Shown here one piece after another: positions 8,582 through 17,362 of a stretch of DNA of 64,000 nucleotides. This DNA is from Exilispira sp964581895. GTDB lineage: Bacteria; Spirochaetota; JAAYUW01. Within the stretch, counting starts at the first letter, position 1, and each line of letters opens with the position of its first letter. The notes beneath the pieces are model-generated. The model worked only from the letters and a program-made list of their open reading frames with translations. It was not told where the DNA came from and did no database searches. The translations under genes and the position numbers were made by a program. The stretch is taken from NCBI GenBank assembly GCA_964581895.1, contig CAZOPR010000002.1, positions 248,001 through 312,000 on the forward strand, written 5' to 3'.

Positions 8582-10213
8582 TTAAAAGACTTTCTCACCT
8601 TTAAAAAATGTGTTTAGTACTTTTATATCAAGTAGCTGTTCATTGTTTTCAATATGAAAAATATCTTTATTTAATACAATAAAATCAGAAGAAAAACCTT
8701 CGGTTAAAATTCCACAATTTTCAAACTGACTATACTTATGGGCAAAAGTTGTATAAGCCTTAACAGCATCATAGCTTGAGATAGCCTCATTTTGATTGAG
8801 TGTTTTACCTTTTGATAGTTTAAAACCAGAATGCGTTATTGCACAATAGATACCATAAAAAGGATTTAATGGTGCTACTGGATAATCGGTTGAGAAAGAA
8901 GGGAAGATATTGTTTTTAATTAAAGAATTGAATCTATAAAGTAGATTTGTTCTATTTTTTAAGTATTTTGTTGCCGAAGCTATATCCTGGTCGATATGGA
9001 CAGGTTGCATTACAATCTGAGTTTTCAAATATTTTAGTTTTTGAATAGCTTCATCAGTTAAAGTCTGTGCATGTTCCATTCTAAGAGGAATCTTTGGGTC
9101 AAGATTTCTTGCAAATTCAAAAAGATTTGAAATATCTAATGTTGCTCTATCACCAATAGCGTGAATGCTAAGTCCTATCTGGTTTTTTATGGCTTTTTCA
9201 GAAAGATAGATTAACTTTTCCATTTCGATATTTGCTTTTCCTATATTATTAGTATCATCGTAAGGCAAAATCATTAAGCCAGTCTGACTTCCAAGTGAAC
9301 CATCATATAATATTTTTAAGCCACCTATTTTAAGCTGGTCACTTCCCATGCCAGTCGAAAGGCCTAAAGAGATAAAGTTATCAAGGGCATCTTCTGGAAT
9401 CGAGATTAAACAACGGATTGAAATTGTATCTATTGGCATTTTCTGTAGATATCTAAAAGGTGAATCTGAATAAAGGCTTGAGCAATCTGTAATTGCTGTT
9501 ATTCCATTTTGATTAAAAATTTTTACAACCTTTTTTATATTTTCGAGAATCTGTTCATCATCAATCTTGTATTTGATAGATAGAGAATTTGAAATATATC
9601 TCATGGTGTTTTCACAGAAAATACCAGAGATTTTGCCATCTTTATCTTTTTTTATCCCATCAAAATATTGTTTTTCATCTATATTTATCTTTTTTAAAAG
9701 ATTTTTATCCGGGTTTTCTACATCTAAAATTTTCATAGCATATTCATTTAACCAGACAGAATGATAATCCTTAGAAAAGAGGATAATTGGGATCTTATCA
9801 AAAGAAGTAAGATCTTTAAAAGAAGGATCATCTGATTTATCTACCCAGTTGTTCTTATCCCAGCCTCCTCCAATAATCCAATTGTTTGAATTTGAGTTTA
9901 TAGTGCTAAAATAGAATTCTTTAATTTTATCTATCACCTGCTTAAAAGATCTTGCAAAACTTAAATCAATATCATTTAAATGTACGACAGGATACATAAA
10001 ATGCACATGAGAATCACAAAAAGAAGGGATGCAGCAGTAACCTTCAAGATCATAAGTATTTATTTCATATCCTTTTCTTTGAAATCTTTTTAGCGGGATC
10101 TGTTCATCTGAGGTAAAAACTATTTTACCATCTATGGCAAGCATATATGAAAAAGAATCATTTTCTGATAGTAAAGAGTAAAATTTCCCATTTTTAAAAT
10201 ATTGTATCTTCAT
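8582..10213 (-). CDS. YtcJ-like metal-dependent amidohydrolase
   Basis: The 543-aa protein is of the amidohydrolase 3 group. The metal-binding HxH is in CDSHVHF (about residue 70), with GGWDKNNW near 115, the HAIGDRA motif near 350 and FSTDYPVAP near 450. The family hydrolyses cyclic or linear amides; the substrate of YtcJ-like members is mostly unknown, and nothing in the neighbourhood fixes it. It lies 107 bp upstream (in the direction of transcription) of the GlmU-like gene on the same strand, with an AT-rich spacer and no obvious terminator. Confidence 0.85.
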   Translation of the reverse strand: MKIQYFKNGKFYSLLSENDSFSYMLAIDGKIVFTSDEQIPLKRFQRKGYEINTYDLEGYCCIPSFCDSHVHFMYPVVHLNDIDLSFARSFKQVIDKIKEFYFSTINSNSNNWIIGGGWDKNNWVDKSDDPSFKDLTSFDKIPIILFSKDYHSVWLNEYAMKILDVENPDKNLLKKINIDEKQYFDGIKKDKDGKISGIFCENTMRYISNSLSIKYKIDDEQILENIKKVVKIFNQNGITAITDCSSLYSDSPFRYLQKMPIDTISIRCLISIPEDALDNFISLGLSTGMGSDQLKIGGLKILYDGSLGSQTGLMILPYDDTNNIGKANIEMEKLIYLSEKAIKNQIGLSIHAIGDRATLDISNLFEFARNLDPKIPLRMEHAQTLTDEAIQKLKYLKTQIVMQPVHIDQDIASATKYLKNRTNLLYRFNSLIKNNIFPSFSTDYPVAPLNPFYGIYCAITHSGFKLSKGKTLNQNEAISSYDAVKAYTTFAHKYSQFENCGILTEGFSSDFIVLNKDIFHIENNEQLLDIKVLNTFFKGEKVF

Positions 10214-10326
10214 GAAAATACCCTAAAAAATTTCTTTAAAAAATTTTGCATTAAAGATTGATAATGTCAAATTATAGGAGGTTATAATAAATAAAAAAAT
10301 GTCGAAAAAAATAAGAGGAGGGATTT

Positions 10327-11805
10327 TTGAAAGTTAAAAAATCATTAATTTTAATTATTTTTTGTTTTTCAATCTTCTTTATTTCTCAATCTATTTACAC
10401 AAAAGTTTTTTATGAAGGTTCACAAAATTTATGGGGAAATGTATATAAAGAATATAACTTAGATAAAGTTAGTTATAGGAATATGATATCTTATAAAATA
10501 AAAGAAAATGAAAAGGAATTTGACGAAACGACAGATTTGATAATACATTTTAATGAACAAAAAAAGGATGATTTTAGGATTATTGGCAATTATAGAATAT
10601 CCGAGGCTCAATACATCCCTAACATTGATAATAAAGTATATGGGTTAGCCTCAGCAAACTTTTCACTTTCACATCACAGGATAAAATTACTTGCTGAAAA
10701 AGGTTCGCTTTTATATCCTGGTTCAAAGATAGATAATTTTACGATTTCTTTTTGGGTTTATCCTCAATCAAGTTATGAAGGGAATGAACTTTTTTCTTAT
10801 TATAGTCCAGCATACAACAAGAGTACAGATAAAATAGAATTTACCGGATTCAAAGCTTATTTGGTCGATAATATAGTTTATATAAAATTTGATAATATCT
10901 TCTTTATTAAAGGTATCCCTGTCAGTTTCGTCATAAATACTGGAGTTGAATTGGACATAGTAAAATGGCAGCATATCGCATTTACATACAATAAGTATAA
11001 TGGTAAATTTATCTGTTATAAAAACAATCACAAAACTGGAATATTTTATTTTACTGATTCTGGAAATGAAAAAGGAACAGTACTTGAAGGTATAATCCCA
11101 GAAGAACTAAGGACTTATCTTATAATCGGGCAAAGTTTTTTTGGAAATATAGATGAATTTATCCTAGAAAAAAAAGTAGAAGATGAATTTGATCTGACAC
11201 AGTATAAGCAAGAAGGCGGGTACCTTCTTTCTAAAGTGATAGATTTGAATTATTATTCTTCTAAGATATTAAAATTTGAAACTAAAAGTATTTGTGAAAA
11301 CAAAACCTCAATAGTTGTTTATTATAGAATAATGGAAGATTTTTATGATGAAGAAGATCAGGCAATTCCATGGAAAATTTACGACGAAAATAGTAAAATG
11401 ACAGGTAGATACCTGCAATGGAAGATATTTTTTTATCCTTCTTATGAAGGTAAATTCACTCCACAACTACTCGATTTTATAATAACAATTCTACCAAATT
11501 ATCCACCTGCACCTCCAAACAACTTGAACTACAATCTTTTACCTAACTCACAGGTTGAGATTTTCTGGAATAAAAATATAGAATCAGATGTTATAGGTTA
11601 TTATGTATATTATGGGACAAAAAGTAAGCAGTATCTATGTAATGATGCAGTAGAAGGACAATCGCCAATTTTTACTGAAAAAAATTCAATAATAATAACA
11701 CTTAAACCAGCCACAGAGTATTTTGTCGCCGTAAAAGCTGTTGATAATGCTTATTATCCTCAGAAATCAGATTTTTCAAATGAAATTGTCTTTCGAACAA
11801 AGTAA
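10327..11805 (+). CDS. secreted LamG-like and fibronectin type III domain protein
   Basis: A signal peptide (about 1-25) is followed by a concanavalin-type LamG-like domain (about 75-285; NFTISFWVYPQ and IGQSFFGNIDEFIL are typical strands), a further beta-rich region, and one fibronectin type III domain at the C-terminus (about 395-492, starting PPAPPNN). It is probably a surface or periplasmic binding protein; no catalytic motif is seen. The start is TTG 10327, supported by a strong GAGGAGGG site 5 bases upstream. A 12-codon reading frame beginning at ATG 10300 overlaps this start in another frame and is probably chance. Confidence 0.8.
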   Translation: MKVKKSLILIIFCFSIFFISQSIYTKVFYEGSQNLWGNVYKEYNLDKVSYRNMISYKIKENEKEFDETTDLIIHFNEQKKDDFRIIGNYRISEAQYIPNIDNKVYGLASANFSLSHHRIKLLAEKGSLLYPGSKIDNFTISFWVYPQSSYEGNELFSYYSPAYNKSTDKIEFTGFKAYLVDNIVYIKFDNIFFIKGIPVSFVINTGVELDIVKWQHIAFTYNKYNGKFICYKNNHKTGIFYFTDSGNEKGTVLEGIIPEELRTYLIIGQSFFGNIDEFILEKKVEDEFDLTQYKQEGGYLLSKVIDLNYYSSKILKFETKSICENKTSIVVYYRIMEDFYDEEDQAIPWKIYDENSKMTGRYLQWKIFFYPSYEGKFTPQLLDFIITILPNYPPAPPNNLNYNLLPNSQVEIFWNKNIESDVIGYYVYYGTKSKQYLCNDAVEGQSPIFTEKNSIIITLKPATEYFVAVKAVDNAYYPQKSDFSNEIVFRTK

Positions 11806-11861
11806 TTTTTATTCATTTATTTTTTAGTTGTAAAAACTTACCATTTATACATGTAAAAAAA

Positions 11862-11890
11862 TTGTAAAAAGTTATATTTACTGGTATAGA
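11862..11890 (+). promoter_or_regulatory. possible promoter for the MNT-HEPN unit
   Basis: TTGTAA (11862-11867), a 17-nt spacer and TATAGA (11885-11890) precede the toxin-antitoxin pair. A TATAAT also occurs inside the first 55-bp repeat at 11945-11950, without a good -35. Both are weak calls in such AT-rich DNA. Confidence 0.3.
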
Positions 11891-11929
11891 AATCTTTTTA
11901 AAAAATACTATAATAATAGTAGTAGGTGC

Positions 11930-11984
11930 AAAAATTAAAAAATGTATAATATTTGAAGCGATAAGTGAGAAGAAAAAAAAATAG
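11930..11984 (+). repeat. left copy of a 55-bp direct repeat bracketing the MNT-HEPN pair
   Basis: This copy matches 12715-12769 at 54 of 55 positions (GTGAGA here, GTAAGA there). The two copies are exactly 785 bp apart. The core contains TGTATAATATTTGAAGCG and ends in a run of nine A followed by TAG. Confidence 0.93.
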
Positions 11985-12007
11985 TATAAAAATAATTAAG
12001 GTAAAAT

Positions 12008-12319
12008 ATGGAAAAAGTAATTAAAATTATTAAAGATGAAATCGAAAAATGTGATTTAAAAGTTTTAAAAATAATATTATTTGGTTCAAGATCTAGAGGT
12101 GATTTCAGAGATGATAGCGATTGGGACTTCCTTATTATAATAAATAAGAATTTAGATAGATCCAAAAAATGGGATTTGATAATAAAAATAAAAAGAAGAT
12201 TATCTTCTTTAAAAATTCCTAATGATATTATAATAAACTCCTTTGAAGAGTTTGAAGAGAGAAAAGATAATGTAGGTTATATTACATATTATGCATTTAG
12301 AGAAGGCATATCTTTATGA
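12008..12319 (+). CDS. MNT-type minimal nucleotidyltransferase (antitoxin of MNT-HEPN pair)
   Basis: The 103-aa protein has the nucleotidyltransferase signature GSRSRGDFRDDSDWD with G26-S27 and the metal ligands D38 and D40. In MntA-HepT-type systems this protein AMPylates the HEPN toxin and silences it. The start ATG 12008 follows AAGG. The stop overlaps the next start as ATGA, so the two genes are translationally coupled. The pair is enclosed by 55-bp direct repeats and sits between the LamG protein gene and folD, which suggests it was inserted as a unit. Confidence 0.88.
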   Translation: MEKVIKIIKDEIEKCDLKVLKIILFGSRSRGDFRDDSDWDFLIIINKNLDRSKKWDLIIKIKRRLSSLKIPNDIIINSFEEFEERKDNVGYITYYAFREGISL

Positions 12320-12723
12320 ATGAACAAAGAGTTGAGCAGTGGATTATTCTTGCTGAAGGAGACTTAAAAACAGCAGAAGATGAACTATCTATGTCAGAAC
12401 CATTTACTAATTCAATTTGTTTTCATGCTCAGCAATTAGTTGAAAAATACTTGAAAGCATATCTAACCTTTTATGGAAAACCTTTTAGAAAAACTCATGA
12501 CCTTACAGAGTTAATCAATGAATGCATTGAATTTAATAAAGACTTTCAGAACTTATTTGAATTAGATGTTGATAAATTAACACAATATTCTATAGATTCG
12601 AGATACCCTGATGATTTTTATATTCCATCATTAGATGAAGCAAAAGAAGCTATAAATTTAGCTAAAGAAGCTAAGACTTTCATCATTAAAAAATTTGAGG
12701 ATAATGGATATAGAAAAAATTAA
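12316..12723 (+). CDS. HEPN domain protein (toxin of MNT-HEPN pair)
   Basis: The 135-aa all-alpha protein matches the HEPN family: FHAQQLVEKYLKAYL (residues 36-50), KTHDL around H61, and DSRYPDD around R96. The RNase motif of many HEPN toxins (R, four to six residues, H) is not evident; the closest is R58-x-x-H61. Its ribonuclease activity is therefore uncertain, and it may belong to the HEPN branch where R and H are arranged differently. The last two codons and the stop lie inside the right copy of the 55-bp repeat, so the gene end was supplied by the repeat. Confidence 0.85.
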   Translation: MNEQRVEQWIILAEGDLKTAEDELSMSEPFTNSICFHAQQLVEKYLKAYLTFYGKPFRKTHDLTELINECIEFNKDFQNLFELDVDKLTQYSIDSRYPDDFYIPSLDEAKEAINLAKEAKTFIIKKFEDNGYRKN

Positions 12724-12769
12724 AAAATGTATAATATTTGAAGCGATAAGTAAGAAGAAAAAAAAATAG
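12715..12769 (+). repeat. right copy of the 55-bp direct repeat
   Basis: This copy runs from the last two codons of the HEPN gene to 13 bp before the folD start, where it forms most of the folD leader. The folD ribosome binding site (AGAAGGAAAG) follows directly. Confidence 0.93.
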
Positions 12770-12782
12770 AAGGAAAGAATTT

Positions 12783-13610
12783 ATGATTGAGCTAAATGGA
12801 AACCCAGTTAAAAAGGATATTGAAGAAAAGTTATTGGAAATTATTAATAAGATAAATAGAAAAAAAGTAATAACAATTTTAGAAAATACTTATGATCCTT
12901 CAGCACAAACTTATGCAAAGGCAAAAAAAAAGCTTTTTGATAAATACAGTATTCCTTACAATACTATCCCTGTTTTACAAAACTACGGTGAAAATGAAAT
13001 AATAAATATTATAACTACATTAAATAAAGATGAGAAAGTTGCTGGTATATTTTTGGAACTTCCACTTCCAAATAATATCGATTCAAAAAAGATTGTAGAT
13101 TATATAGAATACGAAAAAGATGTTGAAGGAGTTACAACAAAAGCTCTTGGCAAGCTTTTTTCAGGAGATGAAACAATAGTAGCCCCGACTGCTATGAGTA
13201 TTATTAAGATTCTTGAATATTATAAAATACCAATCGCAAAAGCAGATGTCGTTGTAATAAATAGAAGTATGATCATAGGCAAACCTTTAATTGCTCTTTT
13301 ACTTAATAGAAATGCAACAGTAACTGTTTGTCATACTAAAACAGTTGATATCGATTCTCATATAGCGAGGGCTGATATTGTTGTAAGTGGAGTCGCAAAA
13401 CCTCATTTTTTCGAAGGCAAAAGACTAAAAAAAAATTGTGTCATTATGGATGCATCTATAAATTTTGAAGGCGAAAAAATAGTTGGTGATTTTGATCCCT
13501 ATCTTTTTCAAAATAGAGATGATATAAAATATACACCAACACCCAAAGGAGTTGGTGTTGTTACAAACTCTGTACTTCTTGAAAATTGCGTTAAGCTACT
13601 TTTAAAATAA
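12783..13610 (+). CDS. folD: bifunctional methylenetetrahydrofolate dehydrogenase/cyclohydrolase
   Basis: The 275-aa protein interconverts methylene-, methenyl- and formyl-tetrahydrofolate in the cytoplasm. It has the catalytic YxxxK in TYAKAKKK (near residues 44-48), NRSMIIGKP of the dinucleotide site, ATVTVCHTKT, and a C-terminal PKGVGVVT in place of the usual PGGVGPMT. Length is normal. ATG 12783 follows GAAGGAAAG. The leader is the right copy of the 55-bp repeat, so its expression may be affected by the inserted toxin-antitoxin unit upstream. Confidence 0.93.
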   Translation: MIELNGNPVKKDIEEKLLEIINKINRKKVITILENTYDPSAQTYAKAKKKLFDKYSIPYNTIPVLQNYGENEIINIITTLNKDEKVAGIFLELPLPNNIDSKKIVDYIEYEKDVEGVTTKALGKLFSGDETIVAPTAMSIIKILEYYKIPIAKADVVVINRSMIIGKPLIALLLNRNATVTVCHTKTVDIDSHIARADIVVSGVAKPHFFEGKRLKKNCVIMDASINFEGEKIVGDFDPYLFQNRDDIKYTPTPKGVGVVTNSVLLENCVKLLLK

Positions 13611-13633
13611 AATACTTGAAATAAAATATTTGA
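13606..13633 (+). repeat. 14-bp tandem duplication of the folD stop region
   Basis: AATAAAATACTTGA (13606-13619, containing the folD stop) is followed by AATAAAATATTTGA (13620-13633), then a partial third copy just before the next ATG. Confidence 0.75.
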
Positions 13634-13641
13634 AATAAAAA

Positions 13642-14667
13642 ATGAGAGATTCACTGTTAAAAATATTCAATCTTGAAGAAAAGAAAAGCTATGCGATTAT
13701 TGGAAACTCAAAAAATGCTGGGAAGACAACTGTATTAAATAAAATTGTAAAAGATATTTCAGATATAAATAAAAAATCAGCAGTTTCATCTATCGGCTGG
13801 GATGGCGAGGCTATCGATAGAGTTTATAAGACTGAGAAACCTGCTGTAATTATTCCAAGGGGATCTTTTGTCGCAACTTGTAAAGAACTTTTACCAATAA
13901 ATTCATCACTTTTTAAGATTTATGAAGATAGCAAAATAGAAACAATACTTGGTTCAATCTATATAGTTGAAGCATTAAGTAGCATGAAAGTAGAAATTGT
14001 TGGTCCAAGGGACTTAAAATCAACTAAAAGCCTTATAGATAAACTAAAAAAATACTGCGATTACATATTACTTGATGGAGCATTAAATAGAAGTACAAGT
14101 GCTTCTTCTATGATTACAGATGGTTTTATCCTTTCCATCTTATATAGCGGAAAAGAAAGTATATCAGAATTTGAAAAAAATATAAAATTGTTTTATGAAA
14201 AGTATAATAATTTTGAAATAATAGATAAAAAAGTTTTGAATATAGATTCATCAGAGTTAATAACTAAAAATTTTGTTGCAATTGGAAGAGATAAAGAAAT
14301 AATATTTATGGATTTTCAAAATCCGATACAAAACGAAGAAAAACTATTAAAAGTTGAAAATAAAGCAGATTGGATATATCTTCCAGGAGCCCTTACAGAT
14401 ATTACAGTAGAAAAATTGTCAAATTTTTTTGTAGATATATCCATAATTATAGATGATTGGACTAAAAACTTCTTATCTCAAAGAATTTTAACGATATTAA
14501 AAAATAGAAATTGCAAGATTTATTATCTATTTAATTCAAAACTTGTTGGAGTTACTATTTCGACATTTTCATATTCAAATTTTATTAAATCACTACCTGA
14601 TCAGTTAATTTCTATCGTAAAATCGATATTTAAAAATTATCCTGTTGTCGACCTTTTTTATAATTGA
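13642..14667 (+). CDS. KamB-like P-loop protein (lysine 5,6-aminomutase reactivase type)
   Basis: The 341-aa protein begins with a P-loop in YAIIGNSKNAGKTTVLN (about residues 17-33). It then shows SSIGWDGEAIDRV, KPAVIIPRGSFVATCKELL and LLDGALNRSTSASSMITD, a pattern I recognise from proteins annotated as KamB, a subunit of the reactivase for adenosylcobalamin-dependent lysine 5,6-aminomutase. The match is from memory. No aminomutase or KamC gene is in the window, but a 2,4-diaminopentanoate dehydrogenase lies 6 kb away. ATG 13642 has no strong ribosome binding site. It ends with TGA-TAA, and a weak inverted repeat lies at 14698-14715. Confidence 0.55.
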   Translation: MRDSLLKIFNLEEKKSYAIIGNSKNAGKTTVLNKIVKDISDINKKSAVSSIGWDGEAIDRVYKTEKPAVIIPRGSFVATCKELLPINSSLFKIYEDSKIETILGSIYIVEALSSMKVEIVGPRDLKSTKSLIDKLKKYCDYILLDGALNRSTSASSMITDGFILSILYSGKESISEFEKNIKLFYEKYNNFEIIDKKVLNIDSSELITKNFVAIGRDKEIIFMDFQNPIQNEEKLLKVENKADWIYLPGALTDITVEKLSNFFVDISIIIDDWTKNFLSQRILTILKNRNCKIYYLFNSKLVGVTISTFSYSNFIKSLPDQLISIVKSIFKNYPVVDLFYN

Positions 14668-14778
14668 TAAATTAAACTTTCATGTTATTTTTGCTCAATT
14701 CTTAAATTAGAATTATTTATTAATAAAAATTAAATATCATGTAAAATTATATATTAAGGGAAAGTAAGGAGAATTTTC

Positions 14779-15663
14779 ATGTCATCTAAAAAAATTACTC
14801 AGGATAAAAGATTTTTGAATGAGATAAAATCTTACCTTATTATCGCTTTAGGAATGTTTATAAATTCTATTGGCTGGGCAGTATTTTTAATCCCTTCAAA
14901 AATGGTTGGAGGCGGAGTTAGTGGTATATCTGCCTTACTATTTTATGGGTTTAAGATACCTGTTGGTTTAAGTATAATTGTTATAAATGGGTTTCTTGTA
15001 TTTTTAGGGATGAAGATTATCGGTTCATCTTTTGGTATAAAAACAGTATTTGGCATAATCTCTCTATCAATTTTTATCACAATAATTCAAAAATTCATAA
15101 AAGGTCCAGTTATTTCAGATACACTTTTATCCTCAATCATTGGTGGAATATTTCTTGGAGGTGGCATTGGTATTGCATTTACTTCAGGAGGTTCTTCTGG
15201 TGGAACAGATATAATAGCTATGATTATAAATAAATTCTGGGATTTGGCTCCTGGTAAAGTTATATTTTTCTTAGATGTCATAATAATAGCTTGCTCATAC
15301 TTTTTAGTTCATTCAATAGAAAGGATAATTTATGGATATGTTACAATGGCTGTTACCGCATATACAATAGATCTGGTTCTTGAAGGAAGTAAACAATCTG
15401 TTCAATTATTAGTTGTTACAAAAGCATCTGATGCTATAGCAAATAGGATAACAAATCAGATAAAAAGAGGTGTCACCTTGATTTCTGGCAAAGGATGGTA
15501 TACAAAGCAAACTACAGATATTTTATTGATATTGGTAAGAAAATATGAACTTCAGGATTGCCTCTCAATAATAAAACAGGAAGACCCGCAGAGCTTTATA
15601 TCTGTTTCATCAGTTATGGGTGTATATGGTAAAGGCTTTGATCAGATAAAAAAAGGTCTATAA
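14779..15663 (+). CDS. YitT family membrane protein
   Basis: The 294-aa protein has five to six hydrophobic segments in the first 200 residues, with the typical GWAVFLIPSKMVGGGVSGIS and TSGGSSGGTDI loops. A soluble C-terminal DUF2179 domain starts near residue 210 (ISGKGWYTKQ). The function of the family is not settled; some members affect spore germination or transport. The start is well supported by AAGGAG eight bases upstream of ATG 14779. Confidence 0.88.
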   Translation: MSSKKITQDKRFLNEIKSYLIIALGMFINSIGWAVFLIPSKMVGGGVSGISALLFYGFKIPVGLSIIVINGFLVFLGMKIIGSSFGIKTVFGIISLSIFITIIQKFIKGPVISDTLLSSIIGGIFLGGGIGIAFTSGGSSGGTDIIAMIINKFWDLAPGKVIFFLDVIIIACSYFLVHSIERIIYGYVTMAVTAYTIDLVLEGSKQSVQLLVVTKASDAIANRITNQIKRGVTLISGKGWYTKQTTDILLILVRKYELQDCLSIIKQEDPQSFISVSSVMGVYGKGFDQIKKGL

Positions 15664-15793
15664 ATCAGGATTTATTAAAATTAAAAATTTATTAAAATTA
15701 AGTAATTCACTATTGAAAGAATTTTTAAAGGTAATATTATATGAGTAATTAACAAAAATATTGAAAAGTAGTTTTAAAATGGAGGTTTTTCAT

Positions 15794-16234
15794 ATGAGTA
15801 TATGGCTTGTTTGGTTACTTATTGCCATTGTCATGTTTATTATTGAAATATTTACCCCTGGTTTCTTTTCGGCTTGTCTTGGTATTGCAGCTGCAATAAA
15901 TGCTATTTTAATACTTATTTTCCCAAATCTTTCAACTATTTTGCAAATTGTAATCTTTTCTATTTTATCTATTCTTAGCTTTGTGACTATAAGACCTTTT
16001 GCCTTAAAGTACCTTTATAAAAGATCGAATAATATAGCTACAAATGCCGACGGTCTTATAGGCAAAAGAGGTAAGATCATTAAACCGATAACTCCATCAA
16101 ACTATGGTTCTTTGAAGATTTATAGTGATGAATTGATGGCTCTTTCTGAAGATGGCACCCCTATCGAAGAAGGTAGCGAAGTTGAAATTGTTAAACTTGA
16201 TGGAATAAAAGTGATAGTTAGAAAGGTGAACTAA
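15794..16234 (+). CDS. NfeD-like membrane protein
   Basis: This short NfeD-type protein (146 aa) has two or three membrane segments in the first 75 residues and a C-terminal OB-fold domain (GLIGKRGKIIKPITPSNYG and onward). NfeD proteins work with SPFH partners in membrane microdomains, and an SPFH gene lies 96 bp downstream. The start is placed at ATG 15794 because GGAGG lies eight bases before it; a longer frame from 15761 would put that site inside the gene. Confidence 0.88.
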   Translation: MSIWLVWLLIAIVMFIIEIFTPGFFSACLGIAAAINAILILIFPNLSTILQIVIFSILSILSFVTIRPFALKYLYKRSNNIATNADGLIGKRGKIIKPITPSNYGSLKIYSDELMALSEDGTPIEEGSEVEIVKLDGIKVIVRKVN

Positions 16235-16330
16235 CTATTAAAGTTAATTGAATAATAAAAAAATTAAATAATATAGTATAAAAATATGACATTATAGTAA
16301 AAAAATATAGCATAAAAAAATGGAGGTTTT

Positions 16331-17314
16331 ATGGGAACTTTGATTTATGTTTTACTTGTAGTTCTAATTCTTTTTATCCTTATCATGCTAATTAAAGGTA
16401 TAAGAGTAATACCACAAGCATCTGCTATGATTATTGAAAGACTTGGAAGATACCACAAAACATTAAAATCTGGCTTAAATATTATAATTCCAATAATTGA
16501 TAAACCAAGGACAATAGATGTAATATACACAAAAAAGATGGCTGATGGTAGAGTTTATCAATACTCTAAAACCATGGATAGGCTGGACTTAAGAGAGACT
16601 GTATACGATTTTCCAAGACAAAATGTTATAACAAGAGATAATGTTGTCATTGAAATTGATGCAATAATCTATTACCAGATAATGGATCCTATTAAAGCAA
16701 CATATGAAATTGCAAACTATCCTGATGCCATAGAAAAACTTACCAAAACAACACTTAGAAATGTCATTGGTGAAATGGATTTAGATGAAACTTTAAGTTC
16801 AAGAGATAAGATAAACAATAAGTTAAGGATAATTCTTGATGAAGCAACAGATAAATGGGGTATAAAGATTAATAGAGTTGAGATACAGGATATTAATCCA
16901 CCTAAAGATATAAAAGATGCTATGGAAAAGCAGATGAGGGCAGAGCGTGATAGAAGAGCCATAATCCTTTCTGCTGAAGGTGATAAGCAGGCAGCAATTT
17001 TACAATCGGAAGGTGTAAAACAATCTGCTATAAATAGAGCCGATGGTGAAAAGCAAGCAAGAATTTTACAGGCTGAAGGTGAAGCTCAAGCTAAAGTAAG
17101 AATAGCTGAAGCTGAAGCCACTGCTATTAAAACAATTGCTTCAGCAATTTCATCTACAAAAACTGATCCAGGCACATATTTAATAGCATTAAAATATATT
17201 GATGCATTTAAGGAAATAGCAGCAGGAAAAGATACAAAAACCGTATTTATGCCATTTGAAGCGACTTCTGTTCTTTCTTCCATTGGCACAATTAAAGAGA
17301 TTTTCAAACAATAG
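16331..17314 (+). CDS. SPFH/band 7 protein (stomatin or paraslipin type)
   Basis: The 327-aa protein has an N-terminal membrane anchor (3-22) followed by ASAMIIERLGRYHKTLKSG, the classical start of the stomatin/prohibitin band 7 domain. A helical, Ala/Glu/Gln-rich coiled-coil stretch (about 205-270, with repeated ILQAEGE-like units) drives oligomerisation. It pairs with the upstream NfeD gene, a well-known arrangement in membrane quality control. TGGAGG stands five bases before ATG 16331. Confidence 0.93.
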   Translation: MGTLIYVLLVVLILFILIMLIKGIRVIPQASAMIIERLGRYHKTLKSGLNIIIPIIDKPRTIDVIYTKKMADGRVYQYSKTMDRLDLRETVYDFPRQNVITRDNVVIEIDAIIYYQIMDPIKATYEIANYPDAIEKLTKTTLRNVIGEMDLDETLSSRDKINNKLRIILDEATDKWGIKINRVEIQDINPPKDIKDAMEKQMRAERDRRAIILSAEGDKQAAILQSEGVKQSAINRADGEKQARILQAEGEAQAKVRIAEAEATAIKTIASAISSTKTDPGTYLIALKYIDAFKEIAAGKDTKTVFMPFEATSVLSSIGTIKEIFKQ

Positions 17315-17362
17315 TTGAATCAGACAATTAAAAAAAAGTAATAAATAAAAAAGTAAAAAAAT

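Noticed and set aside
10300..10338. Twelve-codon upstream frame overlapping the TTG start of the LamG protein gene
   Set aside because: Its own ribosome binding site is 18 bases away and the frame is short; probably chance.
15087..15281. Minus-strand frame inside yitT and similar frames opposite folded genes (for example 16717-16962, 20794-21030, 47284-47586)
   Set aside because: They lie wholly opposite well-supported genes, lack ribosome binding sites and have shadow-like composition.
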